Source of the DNA: Neobacillus mesonae
GTDB taxonomy: Bacteria; Bacillota; Bacilli; Paenibacillales; Paenibacillaceae
DNA length: 64,000 nucleotides
Reading direction: 5' to 3'
Assembly (NCBI GenBank): GCA_023715865.1
Contig: JAMBOW010000001.1
Coordinates: forward strand, 744,001 to 808,000
This document shows, one piece after another, positions 54,273-62,467 of the stretch (the first letter of the stretch is position 1; each line of letters opens with the position of its first letter). The position numbers and the translations under genes were made by a program. The notes below the pieces were generated by a model. That model saw nothing but the letters and a program-made list of their open reading frames with translations, was not told the DNA's origin and ran no database searches.

Positions 54273-55325
54273 ATGGGACATCCATTGTATAAACGCATTC
54301 AAGAGGATCTACGCCGCCGCATTCACAGTGGCGAGCTTAAGGAAGGAGACATGGTTCCTTCGGAAAAAGAACTTGCCGCGCAATACGAGGTCAGCCAGAT
54401 CACGTCCAAAAACGCGCTAAACGGCTTGGTGGAGGAAGGTCTGCTGGTTCGGTACCGGGGAAGGGGGACTTTCGTTCGAGAGCCCGGCGAACAGGAGGAG
54501 CGGATGCTTCTAAAGAAAATGAACAAGACGATCGCGATGATATTGCCCTCGATGAAAACAAAGATCGATCAGCAGCTGCTGGACGGGCTTGAGCGATATT
54601 GCGCCGAAATGGGGCTCGATCTGCTCATCCGCATCACGCGTGAATCGCAGGAGGAAGAATCCCGAATTATCGAACATTTCCGGGAGCGCGGGGTCGACGG
54701 ATTTATTGTTTTTCCTGTTGAGAAGGTTACTTATAATGATGCAATCTTGCGCTTGACGCTCGACCGGGTGCCACTCGTGCTCATCGACCGTTTCTTGAAG
54801 GAGATCAAGACCTACAGCGTCAGCTCGGACAATTACGGGGGCTCACGAGAGGCCATCGGCTCCTTGCTGGCCGCAGGGCACAAGCGTATTGCTTTTCTGT
54901 CTCCGGAAATTACGAATACGGTGACGGACGAAAGAGCCAAAGGCTTCGAGGCCGCCTTCATGGAGCATGGCTTATCGATTGACAAGACGCTGTGGTGCAT
55001 GCTGGATTTGGATACGATCGCTCAAGGGGGCGGAAAAGAAGAAATCGCTCGGTTTCTTGGCGAGCCTGGTGATGTCACGGCTGTTTTTGCCGTCAATGCA
55101 GAACTGGCACGCTATGCCCATCACGCGATTGAACAAATTTGGCCGGGAGAAGGGGGGAAGCCTCAGCTTGCTGTCTTTGATGATCCAGATATCGAAGGCA
55201 TACCGCATGTTAGGCAGCAATTAGATAACCTATGCCGGCGTGCAGTCCAGCTCCTATCAGAGCAGCTGGCTGGATCGTACGAGCCCCGCAGAGAAGTCCT
55301 GCCGGTCGATTGGATATGGCCCTAA
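54273..55325 (+). CDS. AraR-like transcriptional regulator (GntR HTH plus LacI-type sensor)
   Basis: A 350-residue regulator with an N-terminal GntR winged helix (PLYKRIQEDLRRRIHSGELK; VPSEKELAAQYEVSQITSKN; GRGTFV) and a periplasmic-binding-like sensor (about 85-350: IAMILPSMKTKIDQQLLDGL, VDGFIVFPVEKVTYNDAILR, VLIDRFLKEIKTYSVSSDN). This is the AraR architecture, in which the sugar inducer releases the repressor. Start ATG 54273 with GCGAGG upstream. Closely related to the next regulator. Confidence 0.88.
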   Translation: MGHPLYKRIQEDLRRRIHSGELKEGDMVPSEKELAAQYEVSQITSKNALNGLVEEGLLVRYRGRGTFVREPGEQEERMLLKKMNKTIAMILPSMKTKIDQQLLDGLERYCAEMGLDLLIRITRESQEEESRIIEHFRERGVDGFIVFPVEKVTYNDAILRLTLDRVPLVLIDRFLKEIKTYSVSSDNYGGSREAIGSLLAAGHKRIAFLSPEITNTVTDERAKGFEAAFMEHGLSIDKTLWCMLDLDTIAQGGGKEEIARFLGEPGDVTAVFAVNAELARYAHHAIEQIWPGEGGKPQLAVFDDPDIEGIPHVRQQLDNLCRRAVQLLSEQLAGSYEPRREVLPVDWIWP

Positions 55326-55381
55326 TTACCGTCCAGCCTTTAAATTTTGAAGCAAATACCAGAATCATTTACTCCGAATCG

Positions 55382-55406
55382 GCCTGAACTTCGTTCAGGC
55401 TTTTTT
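55382..55406 (+). terminator. Terminator between the two regulator genes
   Basis: GCCTGAAC-TTC-GTTCAGGC followed by six T. Confidence 0.9.
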
Positions 55407-55476
55407 GGCTTTAAGAATAATGAAAATGGAGTTGTGTTAGATTCCTGCTTTACATTACAAAAGTTATATTATATTA

Positions 55477-55490
55477 ATATACTAAATATA
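55477..55490 (+). promoter_or_regulatory. ATATACTAAATATA operator-like motif before the second regulator
   Basis: Same core as at 54206 and, inverted, at 56639. It lies 24-37 bases before the start codon in a very AT-rich promoter region. Confidence 0.55.
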
Positions 55491-55513
55491 CTATTTAAAA
55501 TATAAAGGTTGTG

Positions 55514-56596
55514 ATGGAGTTGAAATCTTTGCCGTTATATAAAAAAATCCAAGAAGATATTAAGCGGCTGATTGCCATCGGGAAACTGAGGGAAGGCGAT
55601 CGGGTCCCATCCGAGAAGGAATTATCCGAACGCTACCGCGTCAGTCAAATGACGAGCAAAAACGCATTGATCGGACTGATGGAGGAAGGCTTGCTCGTCC
55701 GAATTCAAGGAAAGGGAACCTTTGTCATGAGCAGGCGGGAGAACGCCGTTACGCTCGGACCGTTAGGCGTATGGACAGAAGGTTCGAGCCGAAGCGGCCG
55801 GCTCGGGTTGGTCTTGCCGACGATGAAAACGAAAGTGGACCAGCGGTTTCTGGACAGCATTGAGAAATATGCCACTGCTGCAGGCTATGAAATGATGCTG
55901 AGAATTACACGCGAGTCGCAGCAAGAGGAATCAAAGGTCATTTCGTCCTTTCTGAAACAGGGGGTGGACGGCATGATCATTTTTCCAGTTGAAAACGAGA
56001 CGTACAACGACTCCATTCTGAGGCTTTCGCTGGACAGATTTCCCTTGGTCTTGATCGACCGGTTTTTGAAGGAAGTCAAAACGTACAGCGTAAGCTCGGA
56101 TAACGTTAACGGCATGAAGGAGGCAGTCCGTCACTTGCTCGAGAAAGGACATACCTCCATTGCTTTCATCTCTCCGGAAATAACGAATACGGTAACGGAC
56201 GAAAGGTCGCAAGGGTTTGAGCAGGCTTTCCTTGAGCGAGGCTTGTCGATTGACAAACGCTTATGGTGCCTCCTGTCATTAGAGGAGATTGCATCAGGAC
56301 AGTCTGCCGATAAAATCAAGGAATTCCTTGATTGCAACCCCGACATCAGCGGGATGGTTACGGCCAATACCGAGCTGTGCAGAAACGCTCTTACAGCTGC
56401 CAAGGCATGCAATAAGCAAATACCGGACGATCTGGAGTTGATTACGTTCGATCCACCGGACCTGCCAAACATCTCGTATATACGGCAAAACGAGGAGGAG
56501 ATGTGCAGGCTTACAGTCGAGCTGTTGATAGAGCAAATCGAAGGCAGCCACGAGGCGAAACGAATCGTTGTACCTATCAAACTCGTTAATTATTAA
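55514..56596 (+). CDS. Second AraR-like transcriptional regulator
   Basis: A 360-residue paralogue of the preceding regulator; many segments are near-identical (VPSEKELSERYRVSQMTSKN, LIDRFLKEVKTYSVSSDN, ISPEITNTVTDER). An insert of about 15 residues follows the winged helix. Tandem duplication followed by divergence of the sensor suggests two inducers or heteromer formation. ATG 55514 has AAAGG upstream; GTG one codon earlier is possible. Confidence 0.88.
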   Translation: MELKSLPLYKKIQEDIKRLIAIGKLREGDRVPSEKELSERYRVSQMTSKNALIGLMEEGLLVRIQGKGTFVMSRRENAVTLGPLGVWTEGSSRSGRLGLVLPTMKTKVDQRFLDSIEKYATAAGYEMMLRITRESQQEESKVISSFLKQGVDGMIIFPVENETYNDSILRLSLDRFPLVLIDRFLKEVKTYSVSSDNVNGMKEAVRHLLEKGHTSIAFISPEITNTVTDERSQGFEQAFLERGLSIDKRLWCLLSLEEIASGQSADKIKEFLDCNPDISGMVTANTELCRNALTAAKACNKQIPDDLELITFDPPDLPNISYIRQNEEEMCRLTVELLIEQIEGSHEAKRIVVPIKLVNY

Positions 56597-56638
56597 CCTC
56601 CGTTTGGTCATCGTACAATCGTCAGTATTTTATATTAA

Positions 56639-56695
56639 ATTTAGTATATAAAAATATAATATTATACTTTATGATGTTTTTGTAAAGCGCTTACA
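56639..56695 (+). promoter_or_regulatory. Operator-like motif and cre-like site before the ABC operon
   Basis: ATTTAGTATAT (56639-56649) is the inverted ATATACTAAAT motif. GTAAAGCGCTTACA (56682-56695) matches the cre consensus in 12 of 14 positions and lies 28 bases before the binding-protein gene, indicating CcpA control. Confidence 0.65.
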
Positions 56696-56722
56696 AAATA
56701 CCTTTATGAAGAGGGGAATCGC

Positions 56723-58105
56723 ATGAAATCGAAGAGAAAATTCGTAGGTATGATCATGCTGCTGCTCATGTTTGTGTTATCCGCTTGCAGCGGAGGCAGC
56801 AATGGTTCAAGCGGAGAGGCTTCCCCAAGTTCGGACAGTACGGCACCGAGCAGCCAAGCTTCCGACGATGTGAACTCCAAAGAACCTGTTACGATTGAAT
56901 TTATGGGTCACGGAAATCCCAATGAGAAAAAGATTTTCGAGAAACTGATCTCCTCCTTCGAGGAAAAGTACCCTCATGTCACCGTCAAGTATACTTCGGT
57001 GCCTCCGGGCGAGTACTCGCAGAAAATGACGACGTTAATCAGCTCCGGTAAGGCGCCAGATGTATTTTATGTCGGAGGATCTGAATTTTACCGGTTTGCG
57101 GAAGCCGGCACGCTTCTCAACCTTCAAACCTATCTGGACCAGACCACGCTGTTTCAAGCGGACAACGTGTGGCCTCAGGCACTCGATCGATACCGCTTTG
57201 ATGGAAGCAAGGTTGGGGCAGGCGATCTGTACGGTCTTCCAAAGGATGTAGGACCGTGGGCGTTTGTGTACAACAAGGATTTGTTCGACCAAGCGAACGT
57301 TCCGTATCCTTCTACCGTAACGGGAGAGTGGACCTGGGATGACATGCTGGAAGCGGCCAAAAAGCTGACTGTGGATCAGAACAGCGACGGAAAGGCGGAT
57401 CAATTCGGAGTAGGTGCATACAGCCTGGAATCCGCGGTATGGGGTAACGGCGGAGAGTACATCGATTACGAAACCGGAACGGTGAAGGTTAATGAGCCGG
57501 CTTTCTACGAAGCCATGCAATTCGTTGCAGATCTGAACCTGTTGCATAAAGTGAGTCCAAATCAGGAAGCGGAGCAGGCCATGAATGCATATACCCGTTT
57601 CGTTAATGGCTCGCTAGCTATGTTCGCGATGGGACCTTGGGATCAGCCGTCGTTCTGGGAGCTGCCGTTCGATTGGGACATTGCGGCATGGCCGGCAAGC
57701 CCGAATACGGGACAAACGGCAACCTGGCTGGGATCGATGGGCTTTGCCGTATCAGCGAAATCGGATCACCCGCAGGAAGCCTTTGATTTGGCGGCTTTCT
57801 TATCACTGGATGAGAATGGGCAGCGGGAAAACTACCAGCTCGGGCAGGCCGTGCCCAACCTGATTGACATGGCGGAAGGCGAATTTTTGGAGATGGAACA
57901 AGGACCGCAGACGCGTCAAGTCTTTCTGGATATTATCAAGGATTATGGGCGACCGGATGTGATTGCCTTCTCGAAAGATACGCAATGGATGGATGCGTTC
58001 AACCAGAATGCGAGCAAAGTATGGAACGGCGATATGTCGGCAAAAGACTTTACGGCAGATATTCAGCCAAAGATGCAGGAACTGTACGACAAAGGCAACA
58101 AGTAA
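56723..58105 (+). CDS. ABC sugar-binding lipoprotein (family 1)
   Basis: A 460-residue solute-binding protein. The lipobox LSAC-SGG places the lipidated Cys at residue 22, followed by a Ser/Gly-rich linker (23-52) and the family 1 binding fold (TIEFMGHGNPNEKKIFEKLI; DVFYVGGSEFYRFAEAGTLL; GLPKDVGPWAFVYNKDLFD). It captures oligosaccharides, here probably arabino-oligosaccharides, and delivers them to the two permeases. GAGGGGAA precedes the ATG. First gene of the transporter operon. Confidence 0.92.
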   Translation: MKSKRKFVGMIMLLLMFVLSACSGGSNGSSGEASPSSDSTAPSSQASDDVNSKEPVTIEFMGHGNPNEKKIFEKLISSFEEKYPHVTVKYTSVPPGEYSQKMTTLISSGKAPDVFYVGGSEFYRFAEAGTLLNLQTYLDQTTLFQADNVWPQALDRYRFDGSKVGAGDLYGLPKDVGPWAFVYNKDLFDQANVPYPSTVTGEWTWDDMLEAAKKLTVDQNSDGKADQFGVGAYSLESAVWGNGGEYIDYETGTVKVNEPAFYEAMQFVADLNLLHKVSPNQEAEQAMNAYTRFVNGSLAMFAMGPWDQPSFWELPFDWDIAAWPASPNTGQTATWLGSMGFAVSAKSDHPQEAFDLAAFLSLDENGQRENYQLGQAVPNLIDMAEGEFLEMEQGPQTRQVFLDIIKDYGRPDVIAFSKDTQWMDAFNQNASKVWNGDMSAKDFTADIQPKMQELYDKGNK

Positions 58106-58202
58106 TGGCAGAGGGGTTGTCCGAGGGTATATGTCGGCGCTTCCCCTCTCTCTCGAACAACGTCCTGTCACAATGAATACAGGCGAAGGTGGAATGTGAG
58201 TT

Positions 58203-59099
58203 ATGGGAACGAAGCTGCTTGGCGGATATCGCAGAAGAGAACTGTTGTGGTTGTATCTGTTCGTTGCACCGCCAGTTCTCGGATTTCTATTGTTCGGCCT
58301 CGCGCCGATCTTGTACTCGATTTATATCAGCTTTCACAAATGGGATATGCTTTCCGATCCGCAGTGGATAGGGCTAGCCAATTATAAGGAACTTCTAGCC
58401 GACGAAAAGATGTATAAATCGCTTTATAACACAGTGTATCTGATGATCGGCATCCCGATTGGTATGGTTCTGTCGCTGTTGCTGGCTATTTTGATGAATC
58501 GCAAATTTACGGGCATTTCATTGATGCGCACGATCTATTATCTTCCTGTCATTTCACCGATTATAGCGGTCTCTTTGTTATGGCAGTGGATATTGAACCA
58601 GGACTACGGGCTACTCAACAACTTCTTATGGGAAACGTTCGGGATAACCGGTCCAAACTGGCTTGGCCGACCGGAATGGGTAAAGCCTTCGCTTATCCTG
58701 ATCGGACTGTGGAGCGGCATCGGGGGGAATATGGTGCTCTACCTTGCCGGATTGCAATCGATCTCTTCGACGTACTACGAAGCTGCGGAAATCGATGGTG
58801 CCGGCGCATGGCATAAGTTAACGAGAATTACGATTCCTCTGCTGTCGCCAATTCATTTTTTCGTCATCGTGATGGGTATCATCGGCGCGTTCCAGTCCTT
58901 CAGCCAAATTTACGTGCTTGCGGTAGACGGCGGACCGGAGTACAGCGGTGCCACGATTGTCTATTACATATTCCAGCACGCTTTTGAGTATTTCAACATG
59001 GGATATGCCAGTGCGGTGGCATGGGTATTGGGCATTCTGATCTTTATTGTCACGCTGATTCAATTTAAGCTTTCCAATCGCTGGGTTTACCAAGACTAG
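58203..59099 (+). CDS. ABC sugar permease, MalF type
   Basis: A 298-residue inner-membrane permease with six helices and the EAA loop YYEAAEIDGAGAWHKLTRIT that docks the ATPase. The N-terminus reads WLYLFVAPPVLGFLLFGLAP as in UgpA/LacF relatives. No ATPase gene is present, so the common MsmX-type ATPase is expected to energise it. Confidence 0.92.
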   Translation: MGTKLLGGYRRRELLWLYLFVAPPVLGFLLFGLAPILYSIYISFHKWDMLSDPQWIGLANYKELLADEKMYKSLYNTVYLMIGIPIGMVLSLLLAILMNRKFTGISLMRTIYYLPVISPIIAVSLLWQWILNQDYGLLNNFLWETFGITGPNWLGRPEWVKPSLILIGLWSGIGGNMVLYLAGLQSISSTYYEAAEIDGAGAWHKLTRITIPLLSPIHFFVIVMGIIGAFQSFSQIYVLAVDGGPEYSGATIVYYIFQHAFEYFNMGYASAVAWVLGILIFIVTLIQFKLSNRWVYQD

Positions 59100-59110
59100 G
59101 GGGGATTCTT

Positions 59111-59947
59111 GTGAAACGGGAAAAATGGACCGACCTCTGGTCACTATTGCTGCTGCTGTTCGGTTCGATCTTTATGGTTGCGCCGTTTATCTGGACGATA
59201 TCGACTGCGCTGAAGGATCGGCGCAACATATTCGAAATACCTCCTCAGTGGATTCCCGATCCGATCACGTTCGACAACTTCATAAAGGTGTGGCAGGAGT
59301 CGCCTTTGCTTCATGGATTCATGAATAGCTCTATCATCGTGGCGATCGTCTTGACCGTCGGCATCCTGGTGTCAGCGATGTCGGCTTATGCCTTCGGAAA
59401 ATTCAATTTTCCGTACAAAGGTGTGCTGTTTCTGGGGCTACTAGGCACGATGATGATTCCGTATTCAGTCGTGATGATCCCGCAATATATCGCCTTCTCG
59501 AGGCTTGATTGGGTCGATACGCTGCTGCCGCTCATCGTGCCGGGTTTGTTCGGCAACATCGTCGTCATCTTTTTCATTCGACAATATTTGCAGAGCGCGA
59601 TGCCGACGGAATTGATCGAAGCGGCGAAGATTGATGGGGCAAGTTTTCCACGTATTTTCTTCAAGATTGCGCTGCCGATCATGAAGCCTGCTCTTGCCGC
59701 CCAAGCTGCTCTCAGTTTTATGGGGATTTGGAATGACTTTCTCGGCCCGCTGATCTACTTGCATACGCCCGAGAAACAAACGATACAAGTGCTGATCGCT
59801 TCCATGCAGGCGATGTACATCGGACAATCGGATTATCCCATGATCATGGCCGCCGCCATCATGGCGATGGTACCGGTAATCGTCGTCTTCTTTTTCTGCC
59901 AGAGATATTTCATTGAGTCGATGGCTATCAGCGGTATTAAGGGGTGA
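59111..59947 (+). CDS. ABC sugar permease, MalG type
   Basis: A 278-residue partner permease with EAA loop LIEAAKIDGASFPRIFFKIA and C-terminus RYFIESMAISGIKG. It starts with GTG, 11 bases after the previous stop, with GGGGGGA upstream. Its stop overlaps a possible GTG start of the GH43 gene (GTGA), coupling the two. Confidence 0.92.
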   Translation: MKREKWTDLWSLLLLLFGSIFMVAPFIWTISTALKDRRNIFEIPPQWIPDPITFDNFIKVWQESPLLHGFMNSSIIVAIVLTVGILVSAMSAYAFGKFNFPYKGVLFLGLLGTMMIPYSVVMIPQYIAFSRLDWVDTLLPLIVPGLFGNIVVIFFIRQYLQSAMPTELIEAAKIDGASFPRIFFKIALPIMKPALAAQAALSFMGIWNDFLGPLIYLHTPEKQTIQVLIASMQAMYIGQSDYPMIMAAAIMAMVPVIVVFFFCQRYFIESMAISGIKG

Positions 59948-62430
59948 AGGGCATGCCCAAACCAATGACGCGCCTGGCGAAGATCGCATCCGGTTTAGGA
60001 ACGACGATAGCAATGGCGGTCATGATGGTCTTGCCGGGATGCGATACCATCACGAAACCGGAGGCAGTTGAGATGGATATCTACAATGATAAAGTGTATG
60101 CCAATCCATTCCCTTCATTAGATGAAGAGTGGGAGGATTATGGCAATGGGGATCCATACGTGCTGCGGCATGATGGACGATATTATCTGTATGTCAGTAC
60201 GAAGGATCACAGGTTAGGAATCAAAGCGTGGGAGTCGGATGATCTCGTCGATTGGCGTTATGCCGGTCTGGTCACAGAAGATCCGGTTTCGACCGGAGCC
60301 TATGCGCCCGAGGTCATATACTGGAACGGATGGTTCTATTTATACACCTCGCCTGCGGGCGGGGGTCATTACGTGTTCCGCAGCGAATCGCCGACAGGCC
60401 CGTTCGAGAGAATGACCGATAACGTCGGCATGAGCATCGACGGCTCAGTGTTTATCGACGATGATGGCTCCTGGCTGTTTACCCATGCGGGTACGTCCGG
60501 CATTGTCGGTGTTCCGATGAAGGGACCCGTCGATTTCGGCGTCGGCCAGGCGATTCCCGGAGCGTATCTGGGGCATTGGACGGAAGGCTCAATGATCATC
60601 AAGCGGAATGGAGCCTACTACATGACGTATACCGGCAATCATGTATTCAGCAAAGGCTATCGTATTCATTACGCCGTGTCTCATGATTCGCCGATGGGAC
60701 CATACACGACACCAGTCAACAATCCGCTTGTGATCAGCACAAAGCCGAATTTCTTCGGGCTGGGGCACAGCTCCACCGTCATGGGACCGGATCTGGATTC
60801 CTATTATCTCGTGTACCATAATCTGATCGGAAGGTCACAGGAAGGCCCCCCTGTGCGTCAGATGAATATTGACCGACTTGTCTTCAATGGAGACAAGATG
60901 GAAGTTCTGGGCCCTACAAATTACGATCAGCCCGTCCCGAACGGACCGGATTTTGCCGACAGATTGAGTATAACGAGCATCGATCAGGCGCACTGGGTCG
61001 CTGAAACGTCAGATTCAAGCGGCCGCATCGTCAGCAAGGCGAGCACGGATGGAACTTATACCGCTGAATTCAATTTCACACCGCACTCGGCGAGAGTCGA
61101 AGCATTAATCGCATATGTGGACGAAAGCAATTATGTAGACATTGCCATCGATCCGAAGCAAAACAAGATCTTCTTGAGCAGGATGGAAGACGGCAGTCGC
61201 AGGACGCTTGCAGAGTCAGGTCTTTCTGAAAATATGGACTGGTCTAAGCTTCATACTCTTCGAGTCGAGCGCGGGGAAGATAAGCTTCACGTGTACCTTG
61301 ATGGCGGTTTGAAGCTAACCGATTCATCGTCATTGTACGGGCCGGGAAGCATCGGATACCAGTATGAAAACGGTGAACCGGAATTTTCCTATACGGCATT
61401 CTCGAACTACGCTTCCGGTACTAGCGATTTCGAAACAGCAAAGCCGCTTCCAGGCAGCATTGAGGCTGTACATTACTTAAGCGGCGAAGACAGGGGGTAC
61501 TCGGTCCGAAATTCTTCGGAAAATGGCGAGTGGCGCAATAAGGACGGAACAGCAATCCGGCTTACGGAGGACGGCAGCTATTCGGCTAGGCTCACGGATA
61601 AAGGAGACTGGCTGCGGTATGTGGTAAACGTCTCAGAATCCGGAATATATGGTGTGGACATGACGATCAAGGCCGGGGAGAACCCTGCCGCCTTCAAGCT
61701 GCTCGTAGACGATCGTGAAGCCGGAAGCTTTAAAGCTGCCGGCAGCAATTATGTCGGTGAGGAGTCATGGATTAAAGTGCGGGTTGGGTCCATACAGCTC
61801 GAAAAAGGATTCCACACGATTGCCGTTCAATTGGACAGCCGAGATGCTCTGGAATGGAAAACGCTGGACTTCGAGCGGGCAGACGAGCAGCCGTTCATGG
61901 TGGAACGCCTGCTGGAGCAATCAAGTTCCGAGGACGTTCATGGCCTTTGGAGCGAAACTGCCGATGGTTATGCCGGAGCAGCGGATGCCGATGCCAAGAT
62001 GTACGGAGGAAGCCCGCTCTGGAGCGACTATGCCATCCGAACGACCGTCAAACTTGGAGAAGACCCGTCAGGTCGGGCCGGTGTGCTCTTCCGGGTCGCG
62101 CATGAATCGGATTTCCCAAATCAAGTGGACGATGCGCTGACGGGATATTTCCTTTCGGTCAGCGCTACCAAGCTGGAGCTGTACAAACATAATTATGATT
62201 CGGAATTGCTGCAAAGCGTCAAGGTAGATCTGGATCGGAACGAAACTTCGGCTCTGCGAATCGAGGCTGTTCGCGGCTCCATCCGTGTATATGTTCAGAA
62301 TGGGGAAGAGCCGGTCTTGTCGTACGACGATCCCCGTGCATTCTTGCAGGGAAGGGTCGGTATTCGGTCGGTTTATGCGGAGCAGATCGAGCTTGGCGAT
62401 CTCACGGTGGAGTCCTTGGAAAAGAAATAG
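59944..62430 (+). CDS. Multi-domain GH43 lipoprotein (arabinanase/arabinofuranosidase/xylosidase type)
   Basis: An 828-residue enzyme from GTG 59944 (an ATG at 59953 is also possible). VLPGC gives a lipobox near residue 33. The five-bladed GH43 propeller (about 60-345) has GDPYVLR with catalytic base Asp70, the auxiliary Asp in SIDGSVFIDDDGSW and acid Glu214 in GHWTEGSMI. Then come a GH43 C2-like concanavalin domain (about 350-495), a CBM6-like jelly roll (about 500-650) and a DUF1080-like beta sandwich (about 660-828). Cell-surface anchoring suits release of short arabino-oligosaccharides next to the ABC importer. Confidence 0.88.
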   Translation: MKGMPKPMTRLAKIASGLGTTIAMAVMMVLPGCDTITKPEAVEMDIYNDKVYANPFPSLDEEWEDYGNGDPYVLRHDGRYYLYVSTKDHRLGIKAWESDDLVDWRYAGLVTEDPVSTGAYAPEVIYWNGWFYLYTSPAGGGHYVFRSESPTGPFERMTDNVGMSIDGSVFIDDDGSWLFTHAGTSGIVGVPMKGPVDFGVGQAIPGAYLGHWTEGSMIIKRNGAYYMTYTGNHVFSKGYRIHYAVSHDSPMGPYTTPVNNPLVISTKPNFFGLGHSSTVMGPDLDSYYLVYHNLIGRSQEGPPVRQMNIDRLVFNGDKMEVLGPTNYDQPVPNGPDFADRLSITSIDQAHWVAETSDSSGRIVSKASTDGTYTAEFNFTPHSARVEALIAYVDESNYVDIAIDPKQNKIFLSRMEDGSRRTLAESGLSENMDWSKLHTLRVERGEDKLHVYLDGGLKLTDSSSLYGPGSIGYQYENGEPEFSYTAFSNYASGTSDFETAKPLPGSIEAVHYLSGEDRGYSVRNSSENGEWRNKDGTAIRLTEDGSYSARLTDKGDWLRYVVNVSESGIYGVDMTIKAGENPAAFKLLVDDREAGSFKAAGSNYVGEESWIKVRVGSIQLEKGFHTIAVQLDSRDALEWKTLDFERADEQPFMVERLLEQSSSEDVHGLWSETADGYAGAADADAKMYGGSPLWSDYAIRTTVKLGEDPSGRAGVLFRVAHESDFPNQVDDALTGYFLSVSATKLELYKHNYDSELLQSVKVDLDRNETSALRIEAVRGSIRVYVQNGEEPVLSYDDPRAFLQGRVGIRSVYAEQIELGDLTVESLEKK

Positions 62431-62467
62431 AAAGAATAAACTAAACAAAGATGGAGAGTGGAACATA

